Origin: Microcoleus sp. CAWBG506
Lineage (GTDB): Bacteria > Cyanobacteriota > Cyanobacteriia > Cyanobacteriales > Microcoleaceae
Length of the DNA stretch: 46,760 nt
Assembly: GCA_020883125.1 (NCBI GenBank)
Contig: JAHREW010000049.1
Location: 1 to 46,760, forward strand
Direction: 5' to 3'
Shown: in pieces, positions 8,791 through 16,549 of the stretch
Position numbering within the stretch: position 1 is the stretch's first letter
How the letters are laid out: the number at the start of each line of letters is the position of its first letter
The notes under the pieces: model-generated
The model's database searches: none
What the model saw: only the letters and a program-made list of their open reading frames with translations
Told to the model about the DNA's origin: nothing
Translations under genes and position numbers: made by a program

Positions 8791-9753
8791 CTAGGGAGCA
8801 GATTTGATAGCGTGAATCAGTAACTTAGCTATTTCCGACAGTTGCTTTTTGTTAAAAGTTTTGAGCAAAAGTTTGACTACCGCCTTCGGTTCCGCAGGAA
8901 GTGCTATGGACTCAGACGCTGGGGCTGTTGCTGGAACCCTGGCGGCGGTCGCTACTTGTGGGGGTGCTGCCAAAAGCAGTAAATTTTTACTCGGAGCGAT
9001 CGCCTTGACTTTCTCCCCTTGCACCAAATCACCAGCATCCTTAAGCTCCTTAATAATCAGTGGAGCTAACACTTTATAAGAGTTTTTCGGATTGGCGATC
9101 GCCACTCTAGCGGTTTTGACTAAACTTTGCCAACTTTCGATACCGGTTCCCAACTTATACAGACGAACACACAAATCAGACAACTGCTGGCGAGTAGCAG
9201 CCGACTCTTTCGCCTTGAACACCTGCAACATTTCTTTGAGTAACACCATCACCGAAGCTGTAAAATTTGTCGTCGAGACTGTGGGAGCAGCCCCAGACGA
9301 ACCAGACTTAGCCGCAACCGCAGCAACTTTGCCCAAAACCAAGTTATTCAGGTGAGTTTCCAGTTGAGCAAAGGCCGGCATGATTTGCTGGACCAGTTTC
9401 TCTCCCTCTTCATTCCTCAAGCCAAAAGGCCCCGACATCCGCTGCACCAAATCCTTAAGGGTATCAACTCCTTTGAGAAACAAAGATTCTGCTGTTTGGT
9501 CAACCTGCTTAACGGGCCCGTCCTTGAGAATCTTAAAACAATCTTCCAATCTGTGAGCGGTTGTTTTAATGCTATCCAAGCCCAGCATCGCCGCCCCACC
9601 TTTGACTGAGTGGGCGGCTCGAAACATCTCTTGAAGGCTTTCCGGGTCTTTCATCGTGGACTTTAAATCCACCAAACCATTTTCTAGAGTATCGAGGTGC
9701 TCCTTAGCTTCCTCCATAAATAAACGTAAAATTCGGTCTTGCTGGTCTGACAC
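8791..9753 (-). CDS. Hpt-domain (histidine phosphotransfer) protein
   Basis: 320 residues from GTG at 9753. That start is preceded by a perfect AGGAGG (9760-9765 on the plus strand) and opens directly on the Hpt domain, so the longer reading frame to 9879 is rejected. Residues 1-105 form a CheA-like P1/Hpt four-helix domain; the phosphorylatable His is in AAHSVKGGAAMLG at about residue 44. The remainder is helical with an Ala/Pro-rich stretch (PPQVATAARVPATAPASES) and a C-terminal KQLSEIAKLLIHAI helix. There is no kinase catalytic domain, so it would relay phosphate between a hybrid kinase and a response regulator. No partner kinase is adjacent. Which pathway it serves cannot be told. Confidence 0.85.
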   Translation of the reverse strand: MSDQQDRILRLFMEEAKEHLDTLENGLVDLKSTMKDPESLQEMFRAAHSVKGGAAMLGLDSIKTTAHRLEDCFKILKDGPVKQVDQTAESLFLKGVDTLKDLVQRMSGPFGLRNEEGEKLVQQIMPAFAQLETHLNNLVLGKVAAVAAKSGSSGAAPTVSTTNFTASVMVLLKEMLQVFKAKESAATRQQLSDLCVRLYKLGTGIESWQSLVKTARVAIANPKNSYKVLAPLIIKELKDAGDLVQGEKVKAIAPSKNLLLLAAPPQVATAARVPATAPASESIALPAEPKAVVKLLLKTFNKKQLSEIAKLLIHAIKSAP

Positions 9754-9759
9754 AACAGT

Positions 9760-9765
9760 CCTCCT
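9760..9765 (-). promoter_or_regulatory. Shine-Dalgarno AGGAGG fixing the Hpt start
   Basis: On the minus strand AGGAGG lies 6 nt before GTG 9753. It is the strongest ribosome-binding site in the region and decides the start against upstream candidates. Confidence 0.85.
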
Positions 9766-9944
9766 AACAATCTCAGCACCCTCCAGAAAGCACTCCCAAC
9801 TAGGAAAGCAACGCGACTCATACCAAGAGTTGGAATCTCCTATGCAAGATATTCTAGCCTCAACAGCTAGCACACTCACAATACTGGTTTGCTCCCAAGG
9901 TTAGATTCTATCTAACTGGTGGGGTGGGATTGGCAAGAGTGATT

Positions 9945-10325
9945 CTACAGTTCTGAGGGAGTATCGGGAGCTACCTCTTGGCCCATTCCTGATTGCATCA
10001 TCTGCTGATCGGTAATCAAGTCGCTCAAGTCCTGGAATTGGACGCCGATGTTTTGGCAAGCTAGCTTAAGTTCGCGATCGAATTTATTCAGGTCACTACC
10101 GTAGCCGCAAAGTTGGGCTGCGGTGGCAATACCTTGTGGGGCGTTGGCTTTGGCGCAGTCGATTAACTCAATGCCTGTGAGGGGTTGGGATGATGCCATA
10201 GTGTCAAACCGCAGATTCAGATTTTTTCCTACTGTATCCAAAATGTTGAGGGCGATCGATCTATCCAAAGGCATGAGAAATCTAGCAGAAGGAAGGCTGA
10301 CAGATTTTTGGGCAACAACTGCCAA
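9945..10325 (-). CDS. Small conserved-looking protein, unknown function
   Basis: Up to 126 residues. Three starts are possible: 10325, ATG at 10274 (MPLDRSIALN) and ATG at 10199 (MASSQPLTGIELIDCAKANA); none has a good ribosome-binding site. The part from MASSQPL on looks most protein-like: ELIDCAKANAPQGI, LCGYGSDLNKFDRELKLACQNIGV and FQDLSDLI are amphipathic helices with two Cys. No signal peptide or membrane segment is seen. It ends 192 bp before the Hpt start on the same strand. I do not recognise the family. Confidence 0.6.
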   Translation of the reverse strand: MAVVAQKSVSLPSARFLMPLDRSIALNILDTVGKNLNLRFDTMASSQPLTGIELIDCAKANAPQGIATAAQLCGYGSDLNKFDRELKLACQNIGVQFQDLSDLITDQQMMQSGMGQEVAPDTPSEL

Positions 10326-10388
10326 AATAGCAGTAGTTTGGATTCCTTAACCTAAACCTACACTCTGCCTAACTTGGTATAAGTTCTT

Positions 10389-11075
10389 GTGAAAAACCAG
10401 TCCCTATCCAAGATGCACTGGCTCTGGACAGTCCGGCATCGCCTATTAGTGTCTGTTCTCTTGGCTATTGCAGTTGCATTTCTACTGCCACCTCACTATC
10501 TCTGGCTGACTCGATCTCTGTGCATTTGGGATGCTGGCTTGATCGGGTTTCTGGGTTTGACTTTGCTGCTAATGCTCCAAGCCACTCCAGAAATGATGCG
10601 CCACTACGCACAGCAGCTCGACGCTGGTCGCGGGATGATCCTCAGCTTAATCTTGGCAGCGGCTTGTGCTAGCGTACTAGCCCTGGTCTTCCTGCTGCAC
10701 GATACGAAAAGCCTGCCCCCTAATTTGCTAGTTCTGCACTTGGGACTTTCTGCCCTGACAATTATTGGGTCTTGGCTGCTGGTACACACTGTCTTTACCA
10801 TGCACTATGCCCGCGGCTACTACCAAAACCCCAGAAAGCCACATCACAATAAATCTGAGCCGGTGAAGGGTTTGGATTTTCCGGGCGACAGGGCACCTGA
10901 CTACACGGATTTTCTATATTTTTCCTTTGGGATTGGGATGACTTGCCAAGTTGCAGATGTGCAGACGACTTCTCGCTCTATGAGGTCTTTAGTTTTGTGG
11001 CATAGTGTGCTTTCTTTCTTTTTTAACACGACTATTCTGGCGATGAGCGTCAATATTATTGCAGGATTAGGCTGA
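10389..11075 (+). CDS. DUF1345 integral membrane protein
   Basis: 228 residues from GTG at 10389. Membrane segments are visible at about 16-36, 45-65, 83-105, 118-140 and 200-225. The conserved DUF1345 signature appears as YTDFLYFSFGIGMTCQVADVQ, followed by the last hydrophobic helix SVLSFFFNTTILAMSVNIIAG. Length fits the family (about 210-230 residues). The role of DUF1345 proteins is unknown. The gene is divergent from the small protein at 9945-10325, with only 63 bp between the longest starts, so the two may share a promoter region. Confidence 0.88.
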   Translation: MKNQSLSKMHWLWTVRHRLLVSVLLAIAVAFLLPPHYLWLTRSLCIWDAGLIGFLGLTLLLMLQATPEMMRHYAQQLDAGRGMILSLILAAACASVLALVFLLHDTKSLPPNLLVLHLGLSALTIIGSWLLVHTVFTMHYARGYYQNPRKPHHNKSEPVKGLDFPGDRAPDYTDFLYFSFGIGMTCQVADVQTTSRSMRSLVLWHSVLSFFFNTTILAMSVNIIAGLG

Positions 11076-11110
11076 AAAAAATTAGATAAACAGGCTAATT
11101 GTCAATATAA

Positions 11111-11165
11111 AACTGCCGTCTCCCTACCCAAAATAATATTGTAGGGACACGGCACTGCCGTCTCC
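11111..11165. repeat. Dispersed GTAGGGACACGGCA palindromic repeat, copy 1
   Basis: ACTGCCGTCTCCCTAC (from about 11112) is matched in inverted orientation by GTAGGGACACGGCA further on, then CTGCCGTCTCC. Related units lie at 26900-26928, 28735-28776 and 40390-40425. Confidence 0.65.
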
Positions 11166-11182
11166 GAATTTCGGCTAACCTT

Positions 11183-11209
11183 AATTCCGATGCTACCGGA
11201 TTTGATATT
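11183..11209. repeat. TTCCGATGC-ACCGGATTTGATAT palindrome, copy 2
   Basis: Imperfect palindrome with TCCG and CGGA arms and a GATAT edge. Same family as 3247-3273, 29881-29910, 40111-40142 and 40446-40478. Confidence 0.6.
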
Positions 11210-11249
11210 AAACCGTTAGAATGCGTCCAGGACTGATTCTGTTGTGCGA

Positions 11250-11265
11250 GCGCGTTTATTGGCTA
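11250..11265. repeat. 16-bp inverted repeat, downstream arm
   Basis: GCGCGTTTATTGGCTA here is the exact reverse complement of 12719-12734. The two arms bracket the broken ATPase-WD40 gene with its IS1 insertion. Confidence 0.75.
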
Positions 11266-11266
11266 A

Positions 11267-11607
11267 TCATTTTTTGCTAATCCCATCACAAACGTGTTTC
11301 TCGCTTTCATCAGCATTATTCTGCAAATAGTCGTGCAGCCAGTCGCAGCCTTGCACCAGCATCTCATCTAAACTTCTAATTCGCCACAACCTTGCTGTTT
11401 TGTCCCCTGATGCCGTAGCGATATATTTGCTGTCGGGACTAAAACTGACACTTGATACCCAATCTTGATGTCCTTGAAATTCTTGTATCAGCTTACCTGT
11501 TAAATCCCACAACCTTGCTGTTTTGTCCACTGATGCCGTAGCGATATATTTGCCGTCGGGACTAAAACTGACACTCCTTACCTCATCTTGATGTCCTTTA
11601 AATTCTT
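11267..11607 (-). pseudogene. C-terminal WD40 fragment of an IS1-split ATPase-WD40 gene
   Basis: The frame is open from the IS1 edge (11607) to the stop at 11267. Just over one and a half WD40 blades are left: QEFKGHQDEVRSVSFSPDGK, then DKTARLWDLTGKLIQEFQGH, then SPDSKYIATASGDKTARLW, followed by the charged tail RSLDEMLVQGCDWLHDYLQN typical of the end of cyanobacterial WD40 proteins. The first GTG (11530) is internal to a blade, so there is no native start. The matching N-terminus probably lies across the IS at 12456-12630, with the middle missing. WD40 propellers are sensor or scaffold domains; this remnant is unlikely to fold alone. Confidence 0.8.
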
Positions 11608-12455
11608 GGTAGTGCCCTGAAGGAAAGGATCAAGAGAATAAAACTTAATTCAAATAAAAGTAGACATTTAGAGTTGTAAACTAGCATTGTAATGATGTAC
11701 AAAGCGCCAAATTGCAGCAAGATGATTTTCTAGTTTTTTAGAGAAGGCTAAGCTCTTTCTTACCAGTCGAGACACTCGTTGTCGAATAGTACAGTTGAAG
11801 CGCTCTATATAGCTAGTAAAACCACTATCTTTATCTACACTCTGATGACGTTTGCTGGGCAATACAGAATCATAAGCACTCCAATGGTCGGTATAAATTA
11901 CTGCACATTGACGGTACACGGGTGGCATTGAATTCCATAAAGCAAGAGCCGATACTGCGCTACGATCTCCAATCTGTACACCAACAATTTCCCTAGTCTG
12001 GGCATCCAATGCCAGCCAGACCCACTGCTGATTTCCTTTGCTATCAACGAATGACCATAACTCATCCATCTGAACATTCAAGCGCTTTTTTTCCTTGGGA
12101 GTCCGCGACACTTGCTTCTTAACAGAAGCCGCTTGGCTATTAACGTATCGCTGCACTGTATCTTCTGACACTTGAAGTACCCGAGCAATTCCTGCCTGAG
12201 AAATACGTTCAAGTAGCATCCGTGACATTAATTCCTTTTGTTCTTTTGTAATAGGTTTCCATTCAGGATTTAAAACAAATTGACGACCACATTCTCGGCA
12301 TTTATAGTTTTGTTTCTGATGCCGAGTTTGACCATTTCGACTAACTTCTTCCGAGCCACAATTAGGGCAACAATTAATTTCTAATGTCAGATCAGGCTAT
12401 GGCAAACACTTCTCTAATTATAACGTAGTCTGATCCTTTCCTTCAGGGCACTACC
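11608..12455 (-). mobile_element. IS1-family insertion sequence, 848 bp
   Basis: Perfect 25-bp terminal inverted repeats beginning GGTAGTGCCCTGAAGGAAAG lie at 11608-11632 and 12431-12455. A single transposase gene fills the interior. No 8-9 bp target duplication is seen at the outer edges (left flank ends AAATTCTT, right flank begins GGCAAGTCC), which suggests a deletion beside the element after insertion. Confidence 0.92.
11668..12390 (-). CDS. IS1-family transposase, InsA and InsB parts in one frame
   Basis: 240 residues if CTG at 12390 is the start. The N-terminus is an InsA-type zinc finger (CCPNCGSEEVSRNG ... YKCRECGRQF), then an HTH (QAGIARVLQVSEDTVQRYV). The InsB-type DDE region follows, with QMDELWSFVDSKGNQ, VIYTDHWSAYDSV and IERFNCTIRQRVSRLVRKSL. 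Classical IS1 joins the two parts by a -1 frameshift; here they are read in a single frame. A TAG lies five codons upstream of the zinc finger, and no ATG, GTG or TTG lies between. The codon where ATG would be expected (before T-L-E-I-N) is CTG, so translation may be poor or the copy may be inactive. An ATG at 12228 would give a protein lacking the zinc finger. Confidence 0.85.
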   Translation of the reverse strand: MTLEINCCPNCGSEEVSRNGQTRHQKQNYKCRECGRQFVLNPEWKPITKEQKELMSRMLLERISQAGIARVLQVSEDTVQRYVNSQAASVKKQVSRTPKEKKRLNVQMDELWSFVDSKGNQQWVWLALDAQTREIVGVQIGDRSAVSALALWNSMPPVYRQCAVIYTDHWSAYDSVLPSKRHQSVDKDSGFTSYIERFNCTIRQRVSRLVRKSLAFSKKLENHLAAIWRFVHHYNASLQL

Positions 12456-12630
12456 GGCAAGTCCGTTTATCTGGTGACACGCGGGTAATTGTTCGTTTGA
12501 GTATGTTAATAATTTTCCCGCCACGCACTGTCGCAAAATCAATGTAGTAGCGCATATCTTCGGCATTTCCTAACATGAGGGAGTGACTGGGGTTGCAGGC
12601 GTCGCAGAATCTATTGAAATCTAGAGTCAT
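12456..12630 (-). pseudogene. N-terminal fragment of an AAA-type ATPase gene, cut by IS1
   Basis: ATG at 12630 opens 58 codons that run into the IS1 edge. The peptide contains FCDACNPSHSLMLGNAEDM, RYYIDFATVRGGKIINILKR and RVSPDKRTC. From memory this is the segment that precedes the P-loop (FTGHIGCGKSTEL) in cyanobacterial AAA-like ATPases, some of which carry WD40 repeats. The P-loop itself is lost. Orientation and order match the WD40 fragment on the other side of the IS, so both are most simply parts of one gene. Confidence 0.65.
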
Positions 12631-12718
12631 AATTTTTTAACTAATGATATTGAGTGCGATCGATCGACCGTGATTTCTGTAGGGTCAGGTTCGCTTTATT
12701 CTCCGATATAACACTAGA

Positions 12719-12734
12719 TAGCCAATAAACGCGC
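12719..12734. repeat. 16-bp inverted repeat, upstream arm
   Basis: TAGCCAATAAACGCGC is the exact reverse complement of 11250-11265, about 1.45 kb away across the disrupted gene. Confidence 0.75.
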
Positions 12735-12782
12735 CTGACTTTTTAGCGAACCGCAAGGAAGAGAAATATATATGGCTATCTA

Positions 12783-12850
12783 GTGGGGTGGGGGCGGGTT
12801 TTTGAGATTGTTAATTATTGGCTGGTATTCTTGGTGAACCCGCCCCTACA
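12783..12850. repeat. GGGGCGGGTT inverted repeat, copy 1
   Basis: GTGGGGTGGGGGCGGGTTT and, about 30 nt on, GGTGAACCCGCCCCTACA form an imperfect inverted pair. The same arms recur at 33863-33929 and 44166-44233 with unrelated middles. Confidence 0.8.
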
Positions 12851-12905
12851 GGAATTATGTCTATTTTACCGGAGATGAGATGATTAGATCAATAACTAAT
12901 GACTC

Positions 12906-14084
12906 TCACTTTTGTTTCCAATATTTGTAAGCGGCACTGGCCAAGGTGACAACTCCAGTAATTATGGCGGCTTCATCGACCTCAAATTGCGGATGATGGA
13001 GAGGATAATTTTGTCGATCTTTTAATCCAACTCCCAGGCGAAACATGGTTCCCGGTGCGTGTTCTAGATACATCGAAAAATCTTCCGCGCCGAGGGATGG
13101 TTCTGGTAAAATTTGGACGCGCGATCGCCCTAAAGTTTCTAAAGCCGCTGCTTCGAGTAATTGGGTGAGACAGGGATCGTTTTGCACTCCCGGTACGCCA
13201 CGTTTATAGTTGAGTTCATATTTTGCACCGTAAGTTTCACAGACACCGGCCACAATTTGTTCGATCCAAGCTGGTAGTTTTTCGTAGGTTTCAGGATGTA
13301 GCGATCGCACGGTGCCTAATAATTTTACGCGATCGGCAATCACGTTTGGCGCACGTCCGCCACTAATTTGCCCGATCGTCAAAACCACAGGCCTCAATGG
13401 ATTTTGGGTTCTACTAATCGCCTGCTGCAAAGTAGTAATAATCTGCGAAGCTATCCAAATTGCATCGATCGCCTCGTGGGGACGCGCACCGTGGCCGGAT
13501 TCACCCATGACAATCAATTCTAGGTCATCGGCCGCCGCCGTCAGTGCCCCGTGGCGAATTCCCACACAACCGCCGGGAATCGTCGGAAAAACGTGCACTC
13601 CCAGGATGCCCTCCACGTCTTGCATCGCGCCATCTGCAATCATCCAACGCGCGCCTTGGGCTATCTCCTCCGCCGGCTGAAACAAAAACCGGACGTGACC
13701 AGGCAGTTTTTCCTCTAGTTGAGACAATACCATCGCTGCGCCCAAACCGACGGTGGTGTGGATGTCGTGACCGCAAGCGTGCATGACTCCTGGGTTTTTC
13801 GAGGCAAATTCCAGGTTGGTGCGTTCTTGCATCGGCAAAGCGTCCATATCGGTACGAATTGCTAGCCAGCGCGACTGGTTGCTATGGCCTTTGATCTCGC
13901 CGATGACACCGGTTTTGCCAATTCCTTCGATCGCATGAACTCCACTGGAAGCCAAAACACCAGCTACATAAGCCGCTGTTTGATATTCTTGGCCGCTGAG
14001 TTCGGGGTGGGAGTGGATGTGGCGGCGGATTTCGATTAAGCCAGGTGCAAGGGTAGTAGCTAATTCAAGAATGCGGGCAAGCAT
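12906..14084 (-). CDS. M20-family amidohydrolase (hippurate/IAA-amino acid hydrolase type)
   Basis: 392 residues, ATG at 14084. Metal-ligand motifs of the M20D group are all present: HSHPELSGQE near the start, IRTDMDALPMQE at about 77-88, MHACGHDIHTT at about 101-111, FQPAEE at about 136-141, SGHGARPHEAIDA at about 196-208 and LGAEDFSMYLEHAPG near 350. These enzymes are two-metal hydrolases of N-acyl amino acids in the cytoplasm; the exact substrate is not visible. Length is normal. The gene ends 76 bp beyond the start of the glutathione S-transferase gene's downstream edge on the same strand, and the two are not clearly an operon. Confidence 0.93.
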   Translation of the reverse strand: MLARILELATTLAPGLIEIRRHIHSHPELSGQEYQTAAYVAGVLASSGVHAIEGIGKTGVIGEIKGHSNQSRWLAIRTDMDALPMQERTNLEFASKNPGVMHACGHDIHTTVGLGAAMVLSQLEEKLPGHVRFLFQPAEEIAQGARWMIADGAMQDVEGILGVHVFPTIPGGCVGIRHGALTAAADDLELIVMGESGHGARPHEAIDAIWIASQIITTLQQAISRTQNPLRPVVLTIGQISGGRAPNVIADRVKLLGTVRSLHPETYEKLPAWIEQIVAGVCETYGAKYELNYKRGVPGVQNDPCLTQLLEAAALETLGRSRVQILPEPSLGAEDFSMYLEHAPGTMFRLGVGLKDRQNYPLHHPQFEVDEAAIITGVVTLASAAYKYWKQK

Positions 14085-14160
14085 GAATTTATTTGGGGAT
14101 TGCGGTACAAACGATTTTCAATTAGGTTAACCCAAATGTCCCACGAACAGGCAACCAGGC

Positions 14161-14760
14161 TTAAGTTGCGATGTTGATATATCCAGGCTGACTTTTGATG
14201 CGATCGATCCAAGATTGAATTGCTGGAAATCTTGTTAAATCAAATCCTCCCTCCCCAGCAACGTGAGTATAAGCAAATAAACCGATGTCAGCAATGGTAT
14301 AGCGATCGGCTACAAAAAAGTCATTTGTTTCTAAATGCCGTTCCATCACTCCCAAAGCAGCATAACCCGGTGCTTGTTTTTGCTGAAGTGCTTCCTGGAA
14401 TTCCTCACTTTTACCAGTCAAATACCAAAAACGAGAAGTTGCAATAAAAGGTTCGTGGCTGTATTGTTCAAAAAACAACCACTGCATGACTTGAGCTCTT
14501 TCAAATTTATCCTTCGGAAAAAACTCAGTCCCTTCGCTCAAATAAAACATAATTGCATTGGATTCAAACAGCAATTTTCCAGGTTCTATTTCTAACACAG
14601 GAATGCGCCCATTGGGATTTTTATGCAAAAATTCATTAGTTCGACTTTCTCCTTTCAGGATGTCAATTTCTAGCGTGACAAATGGAATATAAAGTTGAGT
14701 TAACAGCAATCGAATTTTGTAGCAATTCCCCGACATCGAATATTGGTAAAGTTTCAACAT
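14161..14760 (-). CDS. Glutathione S-transferase family protein
   Basis: 199 residues, ATG at 14760. The thioredoxin-like N-terminal domain begins MLKLYQYSMSGNCYKIRLLL; Ser10 or Ser9 sits where catalytic Ser/Tyr is expected. The cis-Pro motif is RIPVLE and the gamma-glutamyl-binding motif is FESNAIMFYLSE. The all-helical C-terminal domain includes YTIADIGLFAYTHVAGEGGF, the usual N-capping box region. Full length for a bacterial GST. Likely a detoxification or thiol-transfer enzyme; the substrate is unknown. The gap of 241 bp on the 5' side before the next, divergent gene is AT-rich and holds its promoter. Confidence 0.9.
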   Translation of the reverse strand: MLKLYQYSMSGNCYKIRLLLTQLYIPFVTLEIDILKGESRTNEFLHKNPNGRIPVLEIEPGKLLFESNAIMFYLSEGTEFFPKDKFERAQVMQWLFFEQYSHEPFIATSRFWYLTGKSEEFQEALQQKQAPGYAALGVMERHLETNDFFVADRYTIADIGLFAYTHVAGEGGFDLTRFPAIQSWIDRIKSQPGYINIAT

Positions 14761-15001
14761 TATTTTTTTTATACCGCAGAGAACACAGAGAACACAGAGT
14801 TAATGTTCACAATTTATGATTGTAGCATTATTCTGTTGTGCCTAGGGTAGCTATGGGTAAACAAGTATCAATTAAGCTGGCATCTGACGCTCAATTAACA
14901 GTTATTCTGCAATTTTATTATAAACATTAAAAATATTTGACATTTGGTCACAACTAGATATATAGTATTTTCGCAATTTTTTTTTAGAACAATCAAATTC
15001 T

Positions 15002-16102
15002 ATGAACTGGGACAATAACTCAATTGTAATTTATTCAAATTTTCCATTTCATGTAGAAGATTGGTCTCCCCGATCTGTGAATAAAGGTATTGGTGGCAGT
15101 GAAGAAGCGATAATTTACTTAAGTCAAGAATTTGTTAAGTTAGGCTACCAGGTTAATGTTTTTAATCGATGCGGTGAGATGGCAGGGGAATATAATGGTG
15201 TAGTGTATCAGTCTGTTGACAAATTTAATCCCCAAGATAACTTTAATGTCTTAATTTTTCATCGCTATTGGACACAACCGATGGGAATGAAAGTTAAAGC
15301 CAGAAAAATTGCTGTGTGGATGCACGATAACCCGCAATTATTTCCTCCCATAGAAGAGTCGCAGCGTTTAGAATTTCTGGGAAGTTTTGATAAACTTTTT
15401 ATGTTGTCAAATTTTCATAAATCTCTACTCCCAGACTGGATTCCTGAAGACAAGATATTTTTAACCACCAATGGAATTAATGTCGCCGATTTCAATTTAA
15501 CAGGAATTGCGAGAAATCCCAGGAGATTAATTTCGATTAGTGACTATACAAGAGGTATTGAAAATTTACTCACGCAATGGGATCGAGTTCTCAAAGAAGT
15601 GCCAGATGTTGAATTACATATTTTTTATGGTTGGCAAGGAATTGATGCTTTAATTAATTCACCTTATCTTCATAAATTTCCAGACTTGCCAGATAAAAAA
15701 CAACAACTTTTAAAACTTTTCGCTCAGAAAAATGTCTATGAACATGGCAGAATTGGACACGAGCAGTTGGTTGAAGAATTATGCCAATCAGGCATCTGGG
15801 TTTATCCTTGTCATACTGCGGCAGAAATTTTCTGTATTAGTGCTTGGAAAGCACAAGCTGCTGGTTGTGTTCCGCTGGTGACAACTTATGCAGGTTTAGA
15901 TGAAACAGTGAAATCCGGTGTCAGAATTAAGGGGCCTGCGGGTGATGAACAAACTAATAATGCTTTTATTGAAGCACTGATAGATTTGCTAAAAAATCCT
16001 GAAAAACAAGAACCTTTAAGACAGGAAGCATTAGCTCTTAAAGACTCATTTAGCTGGGTTATAGTCGCTCAACAATGGCATCAGGAGTTTATATGCGCTT
16101 AA
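15002..16102 (+). CDS. Family 4-like glycosyltransferase
   Basis: 366 residues, ATG at 15002. The GT-B fold is indicated by an N-terminal donor-side loop NKGIGGSEEAIIYLSQEF with GGSE, the segment WMHDNPQLFPP, the linker LTTNGINVADF and the C-terminal nucleotide-sugar site HTAAEIFCISAWKAQAAGCV, where the Glu of the EX7E-like motif is seen. No membrane segment. It probably transfers a sugar to a cell-surface polysaccharide or glycan; acceptor and donor are not evident. It stands alone on the plus strand, close to GT2 and GT-C genes on the other strand, so this may be a loose surface-glycan region. Confidence 0.85.
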   Translation: MNWDNNSIVIYSNFPFHVEDWSPRSVNKGIGGSEEAIIYLSQEFVKLGYQVNVFNRCGEMAGEYNGVVYQSVDKFNPQDNFNVLIFHRYWTQPMGMKVKARKIAVWMHDNPQLFPPIEESQRLEFLGSFDKLFMLSNFHKSLLPDWIPEDKIFLTTNGINVADFNLTGIARNPRRLISISDYTRGIENLLTQWDRVLKEVPDVELHIFYGWQGIDALINSPYLHKFPDLPDKKQQLLKLFAQKNVYEHGRIGHEQLVEELCQSGIWVYPCHTAAEIFCISAWKAQAAGCVPLVTTYAGLDETVKSGVRIKGPAGDEQTNNAFIEALIDLLKNPEKQEPLRQEALALKDSFSWVIVAQQWHQEFICA

Positions 16103-16218
16103 AAAATCCATTATAAACAGCCCTGGACGCAACGGGAGCATCCCGATTTTGCATAGGCGAAGCATGACCGTAGACAATTTATTAGTGATACCATTTTTCT
16201 TTCATATGTGCTATGGAT

Positions 16219-16252
16219 GAAGTCTTAGCCCCCCCTTAATAAGGGGGGGTTG
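16219..16252. repeat. C7/G7 palindromic repeat
   Basis: AGCCCCCCCTTAATAAGGGGGGGTT is an almost perfect hairpin followed by GGGGGGG. It lies between two imperfect GATACCATTT / AAATTGGTATGA arms (about 16190 and 16280), so it may be the core of a small palindromic element. Confidence 0.6.
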
Positions 16253-16290
16253 GGGGGGTAATATCTAGCGCTACTTTATGAAATTGGTAT

Positions 16291-16498
16291 GATAACCAGA
16301 GATTTACAGTCGAATGTTACCGCATCAATGAAAAAGGCAAATGGGAACTCACTGCTTATTCCCTTGACGCAACAGCTTATCGATGGTACAGAAGTAGAAG
16401 TTGATTTTCCCAGCTTTGATTTCCGTTGCCCGATTTCTTTGCTGTATGAAGATGTTGTTTTTCCTGAAAATAACACCGAAGATTCTGCCGATCGCTAA
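16291..16498 (+). pseudogene. C-terminal remnant of a Uma2-like gene, frameshifted
   Basis: Two frames are needed to read it. From 16294 one frame gives QRFTVECYRINEKGKWELTA before stopping at 16404. From about 16370 the other gives VDFPSFDFRCPISLLYEDVV to a stop at 16496-16498. Together these match the last 70 or so residues of cyanobacterial Uma2 (DUF820) proteins, PD-(D/E)XK-like nuclease relatives often linked to mobile DNA. The catalytic N-terminal part is absent upstream. Family assignment is from memory of the C-terminal pattern. Confidence 0.5.
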
Positions 16499-16549
16499 TT
16501 GAGGTGTCTCAAGAGCGATCGCATTATTTAATCAAAAGCAGATGGTAGT

